A DNA stretch of 64,000 nucleotides from a virus. Of this stretch, positions 1 through 8,388 are shown piece by piece. Position 1 is the first letter of the stretch; each line of letters begins with the position of its first letter. Location: the IMG/VR virus record IMGVR_UViG_3300025133_009649, positions 1-64,000 of that record; one strand, given 5' to 3'. A program made the translations under genes and the position numbers. The notes beneath the pieces were generated by a model. That model searched no databases and was not told the DNA's origin. It saw only the letters and a list, made by a program, of their open reading frames with translations.

Positions 1-2
1 GT

Positions 3-281
3 GAATTTGATTGGAATATGCTAGAAAAACCACCTCTTATGGTCTTCGGTGAGGAGGGGGTGGGCTTAACTGATGAGATGTTAAAAATTGCCGATTATAA
101 CATAGAAATCCCACAATATGGATCAGTTCGTAGTTTAAACGTTGGGACTAGTTCTGGAATTCTAATGTACGACTTTGCGCAATCTTTAAAAAATTCCAAA
201 GCTGGTCATGAGTCGCAGAAACAGTTATATGATGAAATCTGTAGTGAACAGAATGAATCATTCCAATTAACTCTCCTTTGA
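3..281 (+). CDS. SpoU/TrmH-family RNA 2'-O-methyltransferase, C-terminal part (5' end outside window)
   Basis: The frame is open to the left window edge, so only the last 93 codons are seen. The visible part holds the two C-terminal SAM-binding motifs of the SPOUT (SpoU/TrmH) class: the motif 2 segment 'VFGEEGVGLTDEM' and the motif 3 segment 'IPQYGSVRSLNVGTSSGI', which form the trefoil knot in this family. Known members methylate the 2'-OH of a ribose in tRNA or rRNA; the RNA target here cannot be told. The first internal ATG is at 18, but the codons before it (E-F-D-W-N) read into the domain, so that ATG is not the start. The 3' end overlaps the convergent protease gene by 134 nt. A methyltransferase of this class is unusual cargo for a T4-like phage. 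Confidence 0.8.
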   Translation, partial: EFDWNMLEKPPLMVFGEEGVGLTDEMLKIADYNIEIPQYGSVRSLNVGTSSGILMYDFAQSLKNSKAGHESQKQLYDEICSEQNESFQLTLL

Positions 282-882
282 TATTTAATATCGGAGATCC
301 TGACGAGCCTCCGATAGCTGGTATACTATAGAATGCTCGATTATCTGAAACACCAAAAAACTGGCCGCGATATATTGGTACCATGTCTCCTTCTATAACA
401 CCAAGAGGACCAGCTAAATTATATACTATTTCACCATATTCTGGTTTTTTTGAACTTATTTTTATGTAACTTGGCAATTCACCTGTTATACTTTTAAGTA
501 AGCATATATCTGCACTATGATCATATTTTAAAATATTTATTATATATTCTTTGCTATCACGATCGATAGCTTTTAAAAGAACTTCTCCATTACGCGATTG
601 TACAAAAGATTCAAGCTGTTTTTGATCACAAACATGTGCAGCAGTTAATATTGCTTTTTTATTATTATATAAAACAACGGCGCCTGAAGCCATCGACAAC
701 AACTCAGATTTATTACAAGCAAGATTTTCTACATCACATTTTGCAAACTCACTCCAAGTTTCAATTTTTAAAATTGATTTTTTGGCATCTTGCATGGACT
801 TAATTATATTTGTTTGTATGGCACAACTATTTACAAATGACATTAAAACAAGTATTATAAAAATTGATAAATATTTTTTCAT
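148..882 (-). CDS. Trypsin-like serine protease lipoprotein
   Basis: This 244-aa protein begins with a basic tip and hydrophobic stretch ending in 'SFVNSC', a lipobox with Cys20 as the predicted lipidated residue, so it should be exported and membrane anchored. The rest is a chymotrypsin-fold protease. His83 lies in 'LTAAHVC', Asp125 in 'HSADICLL', and the Ser in 'GGSSGSP' is most likely Ser194, giving a complete catalytic triad. It is the only supported minus-strand gene in the window. It is transcribed divergently from phoH across a 35-nt gap and runs convergently into the methyltransferase gene. A cargo (moron) role at the host envelope, for example superinfection exclusion or periplasmic proteolysis, is inference; the substrate is unknown. 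Confidence 0.85.
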   Translation of the reverse strand: MKKYLSIFIILVLMSFVNSCAIQTNIIKSMQDAKKSILKIETWSEFAKCDVENLACNKSELLSMASGAVVLYNNKKAILTAAHVCDQKQLESFVQSRNGEVLLKAIDRDSKEYIINILKYDHSADICLLKSITGELPSYIKISSKKPEYGEIVYNLAGPLGVIEGDMVPIYRGQFFGVSDNRAFYSIPAIGGSSGSPILNIKGELIGMIHSVHYRFHHITVSATHDQLWNFLKIAQSRTLEFQN

Positions 883-917
883 TACATTTTAAATAGTTTT
901 CGAAACAAGAGCAAAGC
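883..917. promoter_or_regulatory. Divergent intergenic gap between protease and phoH, possible promoters
   Basis: These 35 nt must hold any start signals for two divergent genes unless phoH is read from elsewhere. On the plus strand TTTAAATA at 888-895 is one mismatch from the T4 late octamer TATAAATA and lies 22 nt before the phoH ATG. On the minus strand the same bases read AACTATTTAAAA, close to the 14-nt motif at 37123 and 60520. No strong ribosome site is visible for either gene. AT-rich DNA gives such matches by chance. Confidence 0.25.
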
Positions 918-2225
918 ATGAAAAAAACTTACGTATTGGATACAAACGTATTTTTAACAAACTCAAAATCGATTTTTGAATTCCAAAATAACGATATTAT
1001 TGTACCTTTGAAGGTTTTGGATGAAATTGATAAACATAAAAAAAGACAAGATGGCGTTGGCTTAAACGCTAGATCTGTTATTCGAATACTGGATAATTTA
1101 CGAAGTAAAGGTAATCTTCATAAAGGAGTTCGAATTGCGAAAGGCAAAGGGATCTTATCTGTAAGAGGTTACGATATCGAAGATCTTCCAATTGGTTGTG
1201 ATTTACAAAGTGCAGATAATGAGATTATTACAACAGCAATTACTGAGCAAAAAAAGAACCTTAAAAGGAAGGTAATTGTTGTAACACGCGATATTAATAT
1301 GCGTGTGAAGTGTGATTCACTTGAAATTTTAACTGAAGATTATGTTACCAATAAAGTTGTAACTGATCGTAATAAATTATTTACTGGTTTTACAAAACAC
1401 TTGGTTGATGATCAATTAATTGATCATGTATATGAAGGCCAAGAAGTCATTTTTGATAAAGAAGAAGGTAAATTCAACCCAAACCAATTCTTAATGTTAG
1501 TTTCTAACGCAAATGAAAAAAAGACCGCGCTGGCCAGATTCAAAAATTATAATCTACCTTTACACAAAGTTTCTGAATATAAAAAGGGTGTTTGGGGATT
1601 AAAACCTAGAAACAAAGAGCAAATGTTTGCTTTAGATGTTTTATTGGATCCGAATATTCCTATTGTAACCCTTGTTGGAAAAGCTGGTTGTGGTAAAACT
1701 CTATTAGCAATTGCAGCTGGTTTAGATCAAGTATTAGATCAGGAAAGGTACAAAAAATTGGTTGTGTCTCGTCCAGTTCAACCTTTGGGCAAAGATATTG
1801 GGTATCTTCCGGGCACAATGGAAGAAAAGATGAGGCCATGGTTAATGCCAATTCAAGATAACCTAGATCACTTGTTAAATGGTAAAAAAGATTCTATGTC
1901 AATGTTTTTTGAGAACGGCACTATTCAAATAGAAGCTCTCACATATATCAGAGGCAGGTCTATAACTAATGCTTTTATTATTATTGATGAAGCACAAAAC
2001 TTAACAGTACATGAATTAAAGACTATAATCACTAGAGTAGGTGAAAATACTAAAATAGTTCTCACGGGAGACATAGAACAAATTGATAGTGTTTATTTGG
2101 ATTCAACTTCCAACGGGCTATCATATGCAGTAGAAAAATTTAAAACACATGATCTTTCTGGCCACATGACTTTAATAAAAGGCGAAAGATCTAAAGTGGC
2201 CACTTTGGCTTCGAGGGTACTATAA
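918..2225 (+). CDS. phoH: PIN domain-PhoH ATPase fusion (PhoH2 type)
   Basis: This 435-aa protein has an N-terminal PIN nuclease-like domain that opens with 'YVLDTNVFLTN' (Asp8 as first acidic residue) and has further acidic positions at 'SADNE' and 'VTRDINM'. The C-terminal half is a PhoH P-loop ATPase with Walker A 'VGKAGCGKTLL' near residue 253, 'VSRPVQPLGKDIGYLPG', and Walker B 'IIIDEAQN' near residue 353. In the PhoH2 family this pairing is linked to RNA helicase and RNase activity. PhoH genes are common in marine phages, though their role in infection is unsettled. Its stop overlaps the next start (TAATG), so it heads the plus-strand run. Confidence 0.93.
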   Translation: MKKTYVLDTNVFLTNSKSIFEFQNNDIIVPLKVLDEIDKHKKRQDGVGLNARSVIRILDNLRSKGNLHKGVRIAKGKGILSVRGYDIEDLPIGCDLQSADNEIITTAITEQKKNLKRKVIVVTRDINMRVKCDSLEILTEDYVTNKVVTDRNKLFTGFTKHLVDDQLIDHVYEGQEVIFDKEEGKFNPNQFLMLVSNANEKKTALARFKNYNLPLHKVSEYKKGVWGLKPRNKEQMFALDVLLDPNIPIVTLVGKAGCGKTLLAIAAGLDQVLDQERYKKLVVSRPVQPLGKDIGYLPGTMEEKMRPWLMPIQDNLDHLLNGKKDSMSMFFENGTIQIEALTYIRGRSITNAFIIIDEAQNLTVHELKTIITRVGENTKIVLTGDIEQIDSVYLDSTSNGLSYAVEKFKTHDLSGHMTLIKGERSKVATLASRVL

Positions 2226-2548
2226 TGGAAATAATTAATGCAAAAGATTTGGATGCTAATCCAACGTTATCTGAAACAATAGAACCAGACAACGATTTAA
2301 AAAATATGTTGGTTGAATATGTCGGAGAGAAGATAGATCCTGAAGATCAAAATGTTACAGTTGAAATGATTGTTGAAACAATGGCAAAAGAATTTCCTGA
2401 TTTTCTTCTTGCCATAGCAGAAGAAAACTGGATTAGAGGATATCATCAGGCTTTAGCTGACGTGGAAGACGGGAAAAAGCTTGTTGAAGAGGAAGAAAAA
2501 AAGAATGCCAAACAAAGAACTTGTAAACTATGTGAAGAAACAGAATAA
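2225..2548 (+). CDS. Small acidic protein of unknown function
   Basis: This 107-aa protein starts inside the phoH stop (TAATG), which suggests translational coupling. It is strongly acidic in the first half, with a helical-looking middle carrying 'EENWIRGYHQALADVE', and a charged tail with a Cys-x2-Cys pair. The tail shares its DNA with the start of the next gene (44-nt overlap), so the odd C-terminus may be partly forced by that overlap. No membrane segment or catalytic motif is seen and no family was recognised with confidence. It is accepted as real because of the tight coupling and the lack of any alternative on either strand. Confidence 0.75.
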   Translation: MEIINAKDLDANPTLSETIEPDNDLKNMLVEYVGEKIDPEDQNVTVEMIVETMAKEFPDFLLAIAEENWIRGYHQALADVEDGKKLVEEEEKKNAKQRTCKLCEETE

Positions 2549-3194
2549 ACAATTACCAGAATATAAGTTTGGCTCTTTGCATGTAATCGTTAAAGATCAA
2601 ATACAAAATGATGTTGATATTAAAAATGTATTTGGTAAAGTTAACAATTTAGTTCCTAAATACTTTCTAGAATTAATTGATATTGTTTATATAGGACAGT
2701 TTGATTTTTTCGAAGAAAGAGAAATTAACGCGTTGTTTCTTGATGATGCTCTTTATATTTCTAATGAACAAGATAATGATGAAGATTTATTAGATGACAT
2801 AATACACGAGCTAGCACATGCTGTAGAAAAAAAATATGGTGATTTTATATATGGTGATGGTAAAATAGAAGATGAATTCATATTAAAAAGAAATCGATTA
2901 AAACGAATACTACAAGATCAAAATTATAATATTAATAAATATGATTTTTTCGAAACTGAATATAATAAGGAATTTGATCTTTTTTTGTATAAAGAGATAG
3001 GATATGACGCGCTTAGAATGTTTTCTGTAAATTTATTTGTAGATCCTTACTCTCCTACTTCTTTAAGAGAATACTTTGCGTCCGGATTTGAAGAATTTTA
3101 TTTGGGTGATAAGCTTTATTTAAAGGAAATTAGTTCTTATATTTATAAAAAACTCATGGTATTACATGAAGGAGAATTAGAAAATGAATATTAA
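2505..3194 (+). CDS. Zincin-type metallopeptidase (HExxH)
   Basis: From ATG 2505 the protein is 229 aa. An upstream in-frame TTG at 2481 is possible, but the GAGGAAGA run at about 2488-2495 favours 2505. It carries 'IIHELAHAVE' (His101, Glu102, His105), the gluzincin zinc site, and downstream 'SLREYFASGFEEF', whose Glu189 is a good third zinc ligand. That arrangement resembles the anthrax-lethal-factor-like and related M34-type peptidases, in which a Glu ahead of an aromatic-Phe-Ala triplet completes the site. There is no signal peptide, so it acts in the cytoplasm or in the virion. It overlaps the gene before by 44 nt and the one after by 11 nt. Possible roles (inference) are cleavage of a host target or of a phage precursor. 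Confidence 0.8.
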   Translation: MPNKELVNYVKKQNKQLPEYKFGSLHVIVKDQIQNDVDIKNVFGKVNNLVPKYFLELIDIVYIGQFDFFEEREINALFLDDALYISNEQDNDEDLLDDIIHELAHAVEKKYGDFIYGDGKIEDEFILKRNRLKRILQDQNYNINKYDFFETEYNKEFDLFLYKEIGYDALRMFSVNLFVDPYSPTSLREYFASGFEEFYLGDKLYLKEISSYIYKKLMVLHEGELENEY

Positions 3195-3495
3195 ATTTGT
3201 TGAAGACTTAAAAAACTCTTTAATGAGAGTAACAATAAAACTTAAAAAACGAAAATTGGCTAGAGAAGAAAGAGTGATGCTTGGTTGGTATAAACTCAAA
3301 GAAATTGTAGATGAGCAATATAAGTGTTCGAGCACACATGTGTTAGGCGAATGTACAAACCCCCATCAAAAGATGGATAATGACTATGATCATCTGTTAG
3401 AGAAAACATGGGTTTTTAATTTAATTCCAAAACAACCACCAAAAAAGAAATTTACTAAATCGAAAAGAACAAAGAAAGCCACGGTTAAAAAATGA
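3184..3495 (+). CDS. Small basic protein of unknown function
   Basis: This 103-aa protein is preceded by AAGGAGA at a good distance, so the start is well supported. It is Lys/Arg-rich at both ends and finishes with a polybasic tail ('KKKFTKSKRTKKATVKK'), which suggests nucleic-acid binding (inference). A central Cys/His set ('YKCSSTHVLGECTNPHQK') could hold a metal, but the spacing matches no zinc-finger class I recognise. It overlaps the metallopeptidase by 11 nt and the nuclease start by 4 nt (ATGA), so it sits in a coupled run. Confidence 0.75.
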   Translation: MNIKFVEDLKNSLMRVTIKLKKRKLAREERVMLGWYKLKEIVDEQYKCSSTHVLGECTNPHQKMDNDYDHLLEKTWVFNLIPKQPPKKKFTKSKRTKKATVKK

Positions 3496-4271
3496 GATCT
3501 CACATATCTTTTTCTGAATTAAAAATTTGGAATGAGTGTCCCTACAAACATAAATTAGTTTATAAAGACAAAATAAAAGAATTTTTAGGTAATGAATATA
3601 CTGCTTTTGGAACTGCTATTCACTATGTTTGTGAGAAGGCGGTCATGGACGAACCAAGCAAAAATCTAGATTATATCTTTCATGAGAAATTTTTAGAAGA
3701 AGTAAAACTACTAAAAGAAAATAATGTCGACATCAATCATAAAATGATCTCTCAAATGAGAGAACAAAGTAAGAATATTATTGATTATATTATTCCGGCT
3801 CTTAAAGAATGCTTTAATAAATTTGAAGTTATCTCGGTAGAAGAACAGCTTTTTATTCCTATTAAAGATACAAATCTCATGTTTAAAGGATTTATTGATC
3901 TGGTATTAAAAACATCTGACGGTAAATATCATGTTATAGATTGGAAAAGTTGTTCATGGGGTTGGGATTCTAGGAAGAAGGCCGATCGTATGATAACTTA
4001 CCAATTGACCTTCTACAAACATTTTTTTGCAGAAAAACACAACATAGATCCAAAAAATATTGAAACTCATTTTGCATTGTTGAAAAGAACAGCTAAATCA
4101 AATAACGTTGAAATATTTCGTGTAACCAGCGCCGCAAAAAAAACTGAAAATGCGCTTAACTTATTGAACAAAGCTACGTATAATATTGTTAATAATAATC
4201 ATGTGAAAAACAGGTTATCATGCACAACCGGATATGGCTGCGAATTTTATAAAACACAATATTGTAGGTAA
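3492..4271 (+). CDS. PD-(D/E)XK nuclease, Cas4/RecB-like with candidate iron-sulfur cysteines
   Basis: The 259-aa protein opens with 'HISFSELKIWNECPYKHKL', the typical RecB/Cas4 N-terminus with Cys16. The nuclease core shows Asp136 in 'FKGFIDLVL' and the D-x-K pair Asp150-Lys152 in 'VIDWKS'. The C-terminus carries Cys244, Cys250 and Cys258, so with Cys16 there are four Cys in the layout used for a 4Fe-4S cluster by Cas4 and AddB-type nucleases. The expected activity is exonuclease or flap cleavage in recombination or DNA degradation. No cas genes or CRISPR repeats are nearby, so this is a stand-alone phage nuclease. It starts with an ATGA overlap. Confidence 0.85.
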   Translation: MRSHISFSELKIWNECPYKHKLVYKDKIKEFLGNEYTAFGTAIHYVCEKAVMDEPSKNLDYIFHEKFLEEVKLLKENNVDINHKMISQMREQSKNIIDYIIPALKECFNKFEVISVEEQLFIPIKDTNLMFKGFIDLVLKTSDGKYHVIDWKSCSWGWDSRKKADRMITYQLTFYKHFFAEKHNIDPKNIETHFALLKRTAKSNNVEIFRVTSAAKKTENALNLLNKATYNIVNNNHVKNRLSCTTGYGCEFYKTQYCR

Positions 4272-4275
4272 ATAA

Positions 4276-5526
4276 ATGAAAAAAAAGAAGATTTTTGTGA
4301 TTTCTGATCATCCTTTTTCTCCATCGGGAGTTGGAACGCAAACAAGAAATGTTATTGAGTCTCTGATATCAACTGGAGAATATTCTTTTATTTGTTTTGG
4401 TGGTGCTATAAAGCACGATAATTATCAACCGCAAAAAATAGATCCTCACGGTGAAGATTGGGTAATTTATCCAGTTGATAATTATGGTTCACAAGAGACA
4501 GTTAGATCTATCATTCGTACAGAAAAACCAGATATGTTATGGTTTATGACAGATCCTAGATTTTTTCCATGGTTATGGGAGATAGAGGACGAAATTAGAT
4601 CATTAATACCAATGGTATATTATCATGTTTGGGATAATTATCCTTATCCAGTTTTTAATAAAGTTTGGTATAATTCATGTGATCATGTTGCATGTATCTC
4701 AAAAGTTACTCATGATATTGTAAAAACAGTTGCACCAGATACTGATTCACAGTATATACCACATGCTGTGAATTCTGAAATATTTAAAGCTTTAGAAGAA
4801 AAAGAAATTCTAGAATTAAGGAAGCAAGCAGGGCTTAACAAAGATGACTTTATTATATTCTGGAATAATCGTAATGCAAGAAGAAAACAATCCGGTAGTT
4901 TAATTTTTTGGTTTGCTAAATTTTTAGATAAAGTTGGCAAAAATAAAGCTAAACTTATAATGCATACGGAACCAAATGATCCAAACGGACCAGATTTAAT
5001 TGCACAAATTAATTCGTTAGGACTAATAAATGGTGAAGTTAGATTTTCGAAACAGAAAGTAGAACCTCAGCATTTAGCAGCAATGTATAATATGGCAGAC
5101 GTAACGGTTAATATAGCAGATGCAGAAGGCTTTGGTTTGGCTACTTTAGAATCATTATCTTGCGCAACACCAATAGTCGTTACGATGACTGGTGGTTTAC
5201 AAGAACAAGTTACTGATGGCGAAAATTGGTTTGGTATTGGTATCGAGCCAAACTCTAAAGCAGTTATTGGTTCTCAAGATATTCCCTTCATCTATGAAGA
5301 CCGAATTAGTGAAGACGATTTTATCGAAGCATTAGAAAAAATTTATAAAATGTCAAAAAAAGATCGACAGATGCTTGGTTTAAAAGGCAGAGAACACGTG
5401 ATGAAAAATTATAATTTTGATAAATTTCAAGAAACCTGGAGGGAAACAATTAAAAATATTCATAATAAATTTGGATCTTGGGAAACAAGAACCGGTTATA
5501 AATCATGGGAATTACTAGAGGTTTAA
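4276..5526 (+). CDS. GT4-type glycosyltransferase
   Basis: This 416-aa GT-B fold protein starts with 'FVISDHPFSPSGVGTQTRNV', the glycine-rich acceptor-side loop of GT4 enzymes. The donor-side E-x7-E motif is 'EGFGLATLE' (Glu284, Glu292), followed by 'PIVVTMTGGLQEQV'. It should transfer a sugar from a nucleotide donor with retention of configuration; donor and acceptor are unknown. There is no membrane segment. It opens a 13-kb run of sugar genes and stands 1 nt ahead of the next glycosyltransferase, so the two are probably co-translated. Confidence 0.9.
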   Translation: MKKKKIFVISDHPFSPSGVGTQTRNVIESLISTGEYSFICFGGAIKHDNYQPQKIDPHGEDWVIYPVDNYGSQETVRSIIRTEKPDMLWFMTDPRFFPWLWEIEDEIRSLIPMVYYHVWDNYPYPVFNKVWYNSCDHVACISKVTHDIVKTVAPDTDSQYIPHAVNSEIFKALEEKEILELRKQAGLNKDDFIIFWNNRNARRKQSGSLIFWFAKFLDKVGKNKAKLIMHTEPNDPNGPDLIAQINSLGLINGEVRFSKQKVEPQHLAAMYNMADVTVNIADAEGFGLATLESLSCATPIVVTMTGGLQEQVTDGENWFGIGIEPNSKAVIGSQDIPFIYEDRISEDDFIEALEKIYKMSKKDRQMLGLKGREHVMKNYNFDKFQETWRETIKNIHNKFGSWETRTGYKSWELLEV

Positions 5527-5527
5527 A

Positions 5528-7549
5528 ATGAAGAAAGTTTGTATAAAGGGCCCGTTTTTAACTCAATCAGGTTATGGCCATCACGCTAGAACAGTTATAA
5601 GAGCACTGAGAACAAGAGAAGATCTGTTTGATATATATCTACACCCAATTACCTGGGGAAAAACCAATTGGCTTTGGCAAGACGATGAAGAAAGAAGATG
5701 GATCGATCTTGCTTTAGAAAAAACTATAGCTTATAATAATAAACATAATGGCAACCCAATTTTTGACATATCAATTCAAGTTACAATTCCCAATGAATGG
5801 GCAAAAATAGCTCGATATAATATCGGCGTTACTGCAGGCATAGAAACTACTAAAATTTCCCCACAATGGATTGAAAAGTCGGAAATAGTGGATAAAATTT
5901 TAACAATCAGTAAACATTCTAAAGATGTTTTTGCTAATACAGTGTATGAAGCCACCAGGAATGATACTGGAGAAGAAGTAACCTTCAAATGCCAAAAGCC
6001 TGTTGAGTATATAAACTATCCAGTAAGAAAATTTGATTCTGCAGAATTAGATCTAAATTTAACTACTGATTTTAATTTCTTGGCCATCGCGCAAATAAGC
6101 CCTAGAAAAAATATTGAGCAATTAATAAAATGTTTTATTGAAAAATTTCAAGATGAAGAAAATGTTGGATTGGTTATAAAAGCCAATATGGCAAAAAATT
6201 CTTTAATTGATCGAATTAACAGTGCAAATATAATAAAACAATCAGTTTTGCAATATGGTGAAAAAAAATGTAAAATTTATTTATTACATGGATTTCTAAA
6301 TGACAATGAAATGGCTTCGTTGTATACGCATCCTAAAATAAAAGCAATGGTTTCAACTACTCACGGTGAAGGATTTGGACTTCCCTTATTTGAATCAGCA
6401 TACTATGGACTTCCAGTTATTGCAACTGACTGGTCTGGTCATTTAGATTTTCTTTATAAACCTACTAAACAAAAAAACGGTAAAATAAAAAATAAACATT
6501 TATTTTCTAAAATTAGTTATACCCTTGGACCTGTACAAAAAAGCGCTGTATGGGATGGTGTATTGGAAAAGGAGTCTATGTGGGCTTATCCTGAAGAAGG
6601 TTCAATTAAGATGAGTCTTGGAGAACTTTATAAAGACTATGGTCGTTTTAAAAAACGAGCAAAAGAACTACAGAAGTGGGTGTGTGAAGAGTTTACAGAA
6701 GACAAAATTTATAAGCAATATGTTAAGTATATTTTTGGTAATGATTATACAGATATCGATATACAAGATTTACCAAAAATATCTCTCGTAACATCAGTAT
6801 ATAAAGCAAGTGAATATATAGAGCAATTAATGGAAAACACCACTAATCAAACTGTGTTTAAAGATAAGTGTGAGTGGATAATATTAAATGCTAATGAAAG
6901 TGGGGATGATTTTGAAGAAGAAGTTATTCTAAAATACAAGGAAAAATATCCTGAAAATATAGTTTATAAGCGTCTTAAAGAGGATCCTGGTGTCTACGCA
7001 GTCTGGAATATGGGAATTAAAATGTCGACCGGCGAATTTATTACTAACATTAATTGTGACGATCGTCGTGCCCTACATGGAATCGAAAGACAAGCATCTG
7101 TATTATCAACAAAGCCAGATGTTGATTTAGTTTACAATGATTCTTATGTGGTCAAAGAGCCAAATATAACATTTGAAAATATTACTTCAGGAAGCCCTCA
7201 ATATAATCATGAGCAGTTTTCGAAAGAAGCCATGTTAAGAGCCAATTTACCACACAACAATCCTATGTGGAGAAAAAGTTTACATGATAAACACGGATAT
7301 TTCAATGAAAAACATGGGTCTGTATCTGATTGGGAGCTGTGGCTGAAATGTGCTTTTGAGGGCAGTAAATTTATGAAAATCGATTCTGTTTTGGGTGTTT
7401 ATTATTTCAATCCAACAGGAATTTCAACTAATCCAGAAAACGACTCTTGGAAGAAAGAAGAAGAGAAAGAAGTATTTAAAAAATATTTTAGTATGTTAAG
7501 AAAAGAAGACGCGTCACTACCTCTACCTGATGGTAATCTAGTGTTATGA
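5528..7549 (+). CDS. Two-domain glycosyltransferase, GT4 fused to GT2-like
   Basis: In this 673-aa protein, residues 1 to about 400 form a GT-B glycosyltransferase. It begins 'GPFLTQSGYGHHARTVI', has 'SPRKNIEQLI' in the middle and the E-x7-E motif 'EGFGLPLFE' (Glu281, Glu289). From about residue 417 a second GT-A, GT2-like domain begins ('ISLVTSVYKASEYI'), with an acidic metal-site-like 'NCDDRR' near residue 510 and a later 'SDWELWLK'. Fusions of two transferase domains usually add two sugars in sequence to one acceptor (inference here). It overlaps the next gene by 4 nt (ATGA). Confidence 0.88.
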   Translation: MKKVCIKGPFLTQSGYGHHARTVIRALRTREDLFDIYLHPITWGKTNWLWQDDEERRWIDLALEKTIAYNNKHNGNPIFDISIQVTIPNEWAKIARYNIGVTAGIETTKISPQWIEKSEIVDKILTISKHSKDVFANTVYEATRNDTGEEVTFKCQKPVEYINYPVRKFDSAELDLNLTTDFNFLAIAQISPRKNIEQLIKCFIEKFQDEENVGLVIKANMAKNSLIDRINSANIIKQSVLQYGEKKCKIYLLHGFLNDNEMASLYTHPKIKAMVSTTHGEGFGLPLFESAYYGLPVIATDWSGHLDFLYKPTKQKNGKIKNKHLFSKISYTLGPVQKSAVWDGVLEKESMWAYPEEGSIKMSLGELYKDYGRFKKRAKELQKWVCEEFTEDKIYKQYVKYIFGNDYTDIDIQDLPKISLVTSVYKASEYIEQLMENTTNQTVFKDKCEWIILNANESGDDFEEEVILKYKEKYPENIVYKRLKEDPGVYAVWNMGIKMSTGEFITNINCDDRRALHGIERQASVLSTKPDVDLVYNDSYVVKEPNITFENITSGSPQYNHEQFSKEAMLRANLPHNNPMWRKSLHDKHGYFNEKHGSVSDWELWLKCAFEGSKFMKIDSVLGVYYFNPTGISTNPENDSWKKEEEKEVFKKYFSMLRKEDASLPLPDGNLVL

Positions 7550-8388
7550 ACAACAAATTAGTTGTTGCTTCAGTAGCTACTCACAGTTGTTTAAAAGAGT
7601 TTTTATTAACCAAATATTCCTGTGAACTGTTTAACGAGTGTATATGGTACGTTGGTTGTGATCAGTATAGTTATAACTATCTTAAAAAATATAACAATAT
7701 ACAAGCTATACAATATGATATGAAAGATAACCAATCTGATCATAATTCGAATAATAAAGAAAATAGAGAACAATTTTTAAAGATAATATTAAATAAGTTT
7801 AATATTCTAGAAGTTGCATTAAAAGAAAATAGTTATTGTTTGTTTTTAGATTCAGATATGCTATTTTTAGACAAAATTGATAATAATATAATTAATCTTA
7901 TTAAGAATACACCTGTTGATTTTATAGTATCCCCACATTATTCTAGAGATCCAATGAACGAAGATAAACATGGATTTTATAATGTGGGGATGTTTGCATT
8001 AAAAGACCCCTCTCATATAAAACAATGGAGATACTTGTCAGAAAACTGTGAAAAATTTGGCCTCTATTATGAACAAAAACCATTCGAGCTAATATTAAGT
8101 AATTTTAATACGCTAAATTTACCAATAAATTATAATATTGGGTGGTGGAGATTTAATAATCAGCGTACACAAAGCAGATTAAGCCAACTTTCTTTGGCTA
8201 ATGAACAAGTAATGTTTGGTGATCTTCCAGCTATTAATTTTCATTTTCATGTTTTTAAATCCCCTGATGGTTATAACCCCGGTCAATTTTTAGTTGATAA
8301 AGTAATGAAATTATTAAATTTATCACATAAAATAGAATATAAGAAAATATTAGAATATTATGAGAAACTATCAGAAACATCTTTTTAA
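7546..8388 (+). CDS. GT-A nucleotide-sugar transferase, GT8-like
   Basis: This 280-aa protein has 'YCLFLDSDMLFLDK', a clear D-x-D metal/nucleotide site at Asp102-Asp104 after a hydrophobic strand, and downstream 'FYNVGMFALKD', the usual acceptor-side strand of GT8/GT77-like folds. A late 'NFHFHVFKS' may give the C-terminal metal ligand. It lacks membrane segments. It is coupled to the preceding fusion protein by ATGA, and the next gene begins 29 nt before its stop. Family assignment below the GT-A fold is tentative. Confidence 0.75.
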   Translation: MNNKLVVASVATHSCLKEFLLTKYSCELFNECIWYVGCDQYSYNYLKKYNNIQAIQYDMKDNQSDHNSNNKENREQFLKIILNKFNILEVALKENSYCLFLDSDMLFLDKIDNNIINLIKNTPVDFIVSPHYSRDPMNEDKHGFYNVGMFALKDPSHIKQWRYLSENCEKFGLYYEQKPFELILSNFNTLNLPINYNIGWWRFNNQRTQSRLSQLSLANEQVMFGDLPAINFHFHVFKSPDGYNPGQFLVDKVMKLLNLSHKIEYKKILEYYEKLSETSF

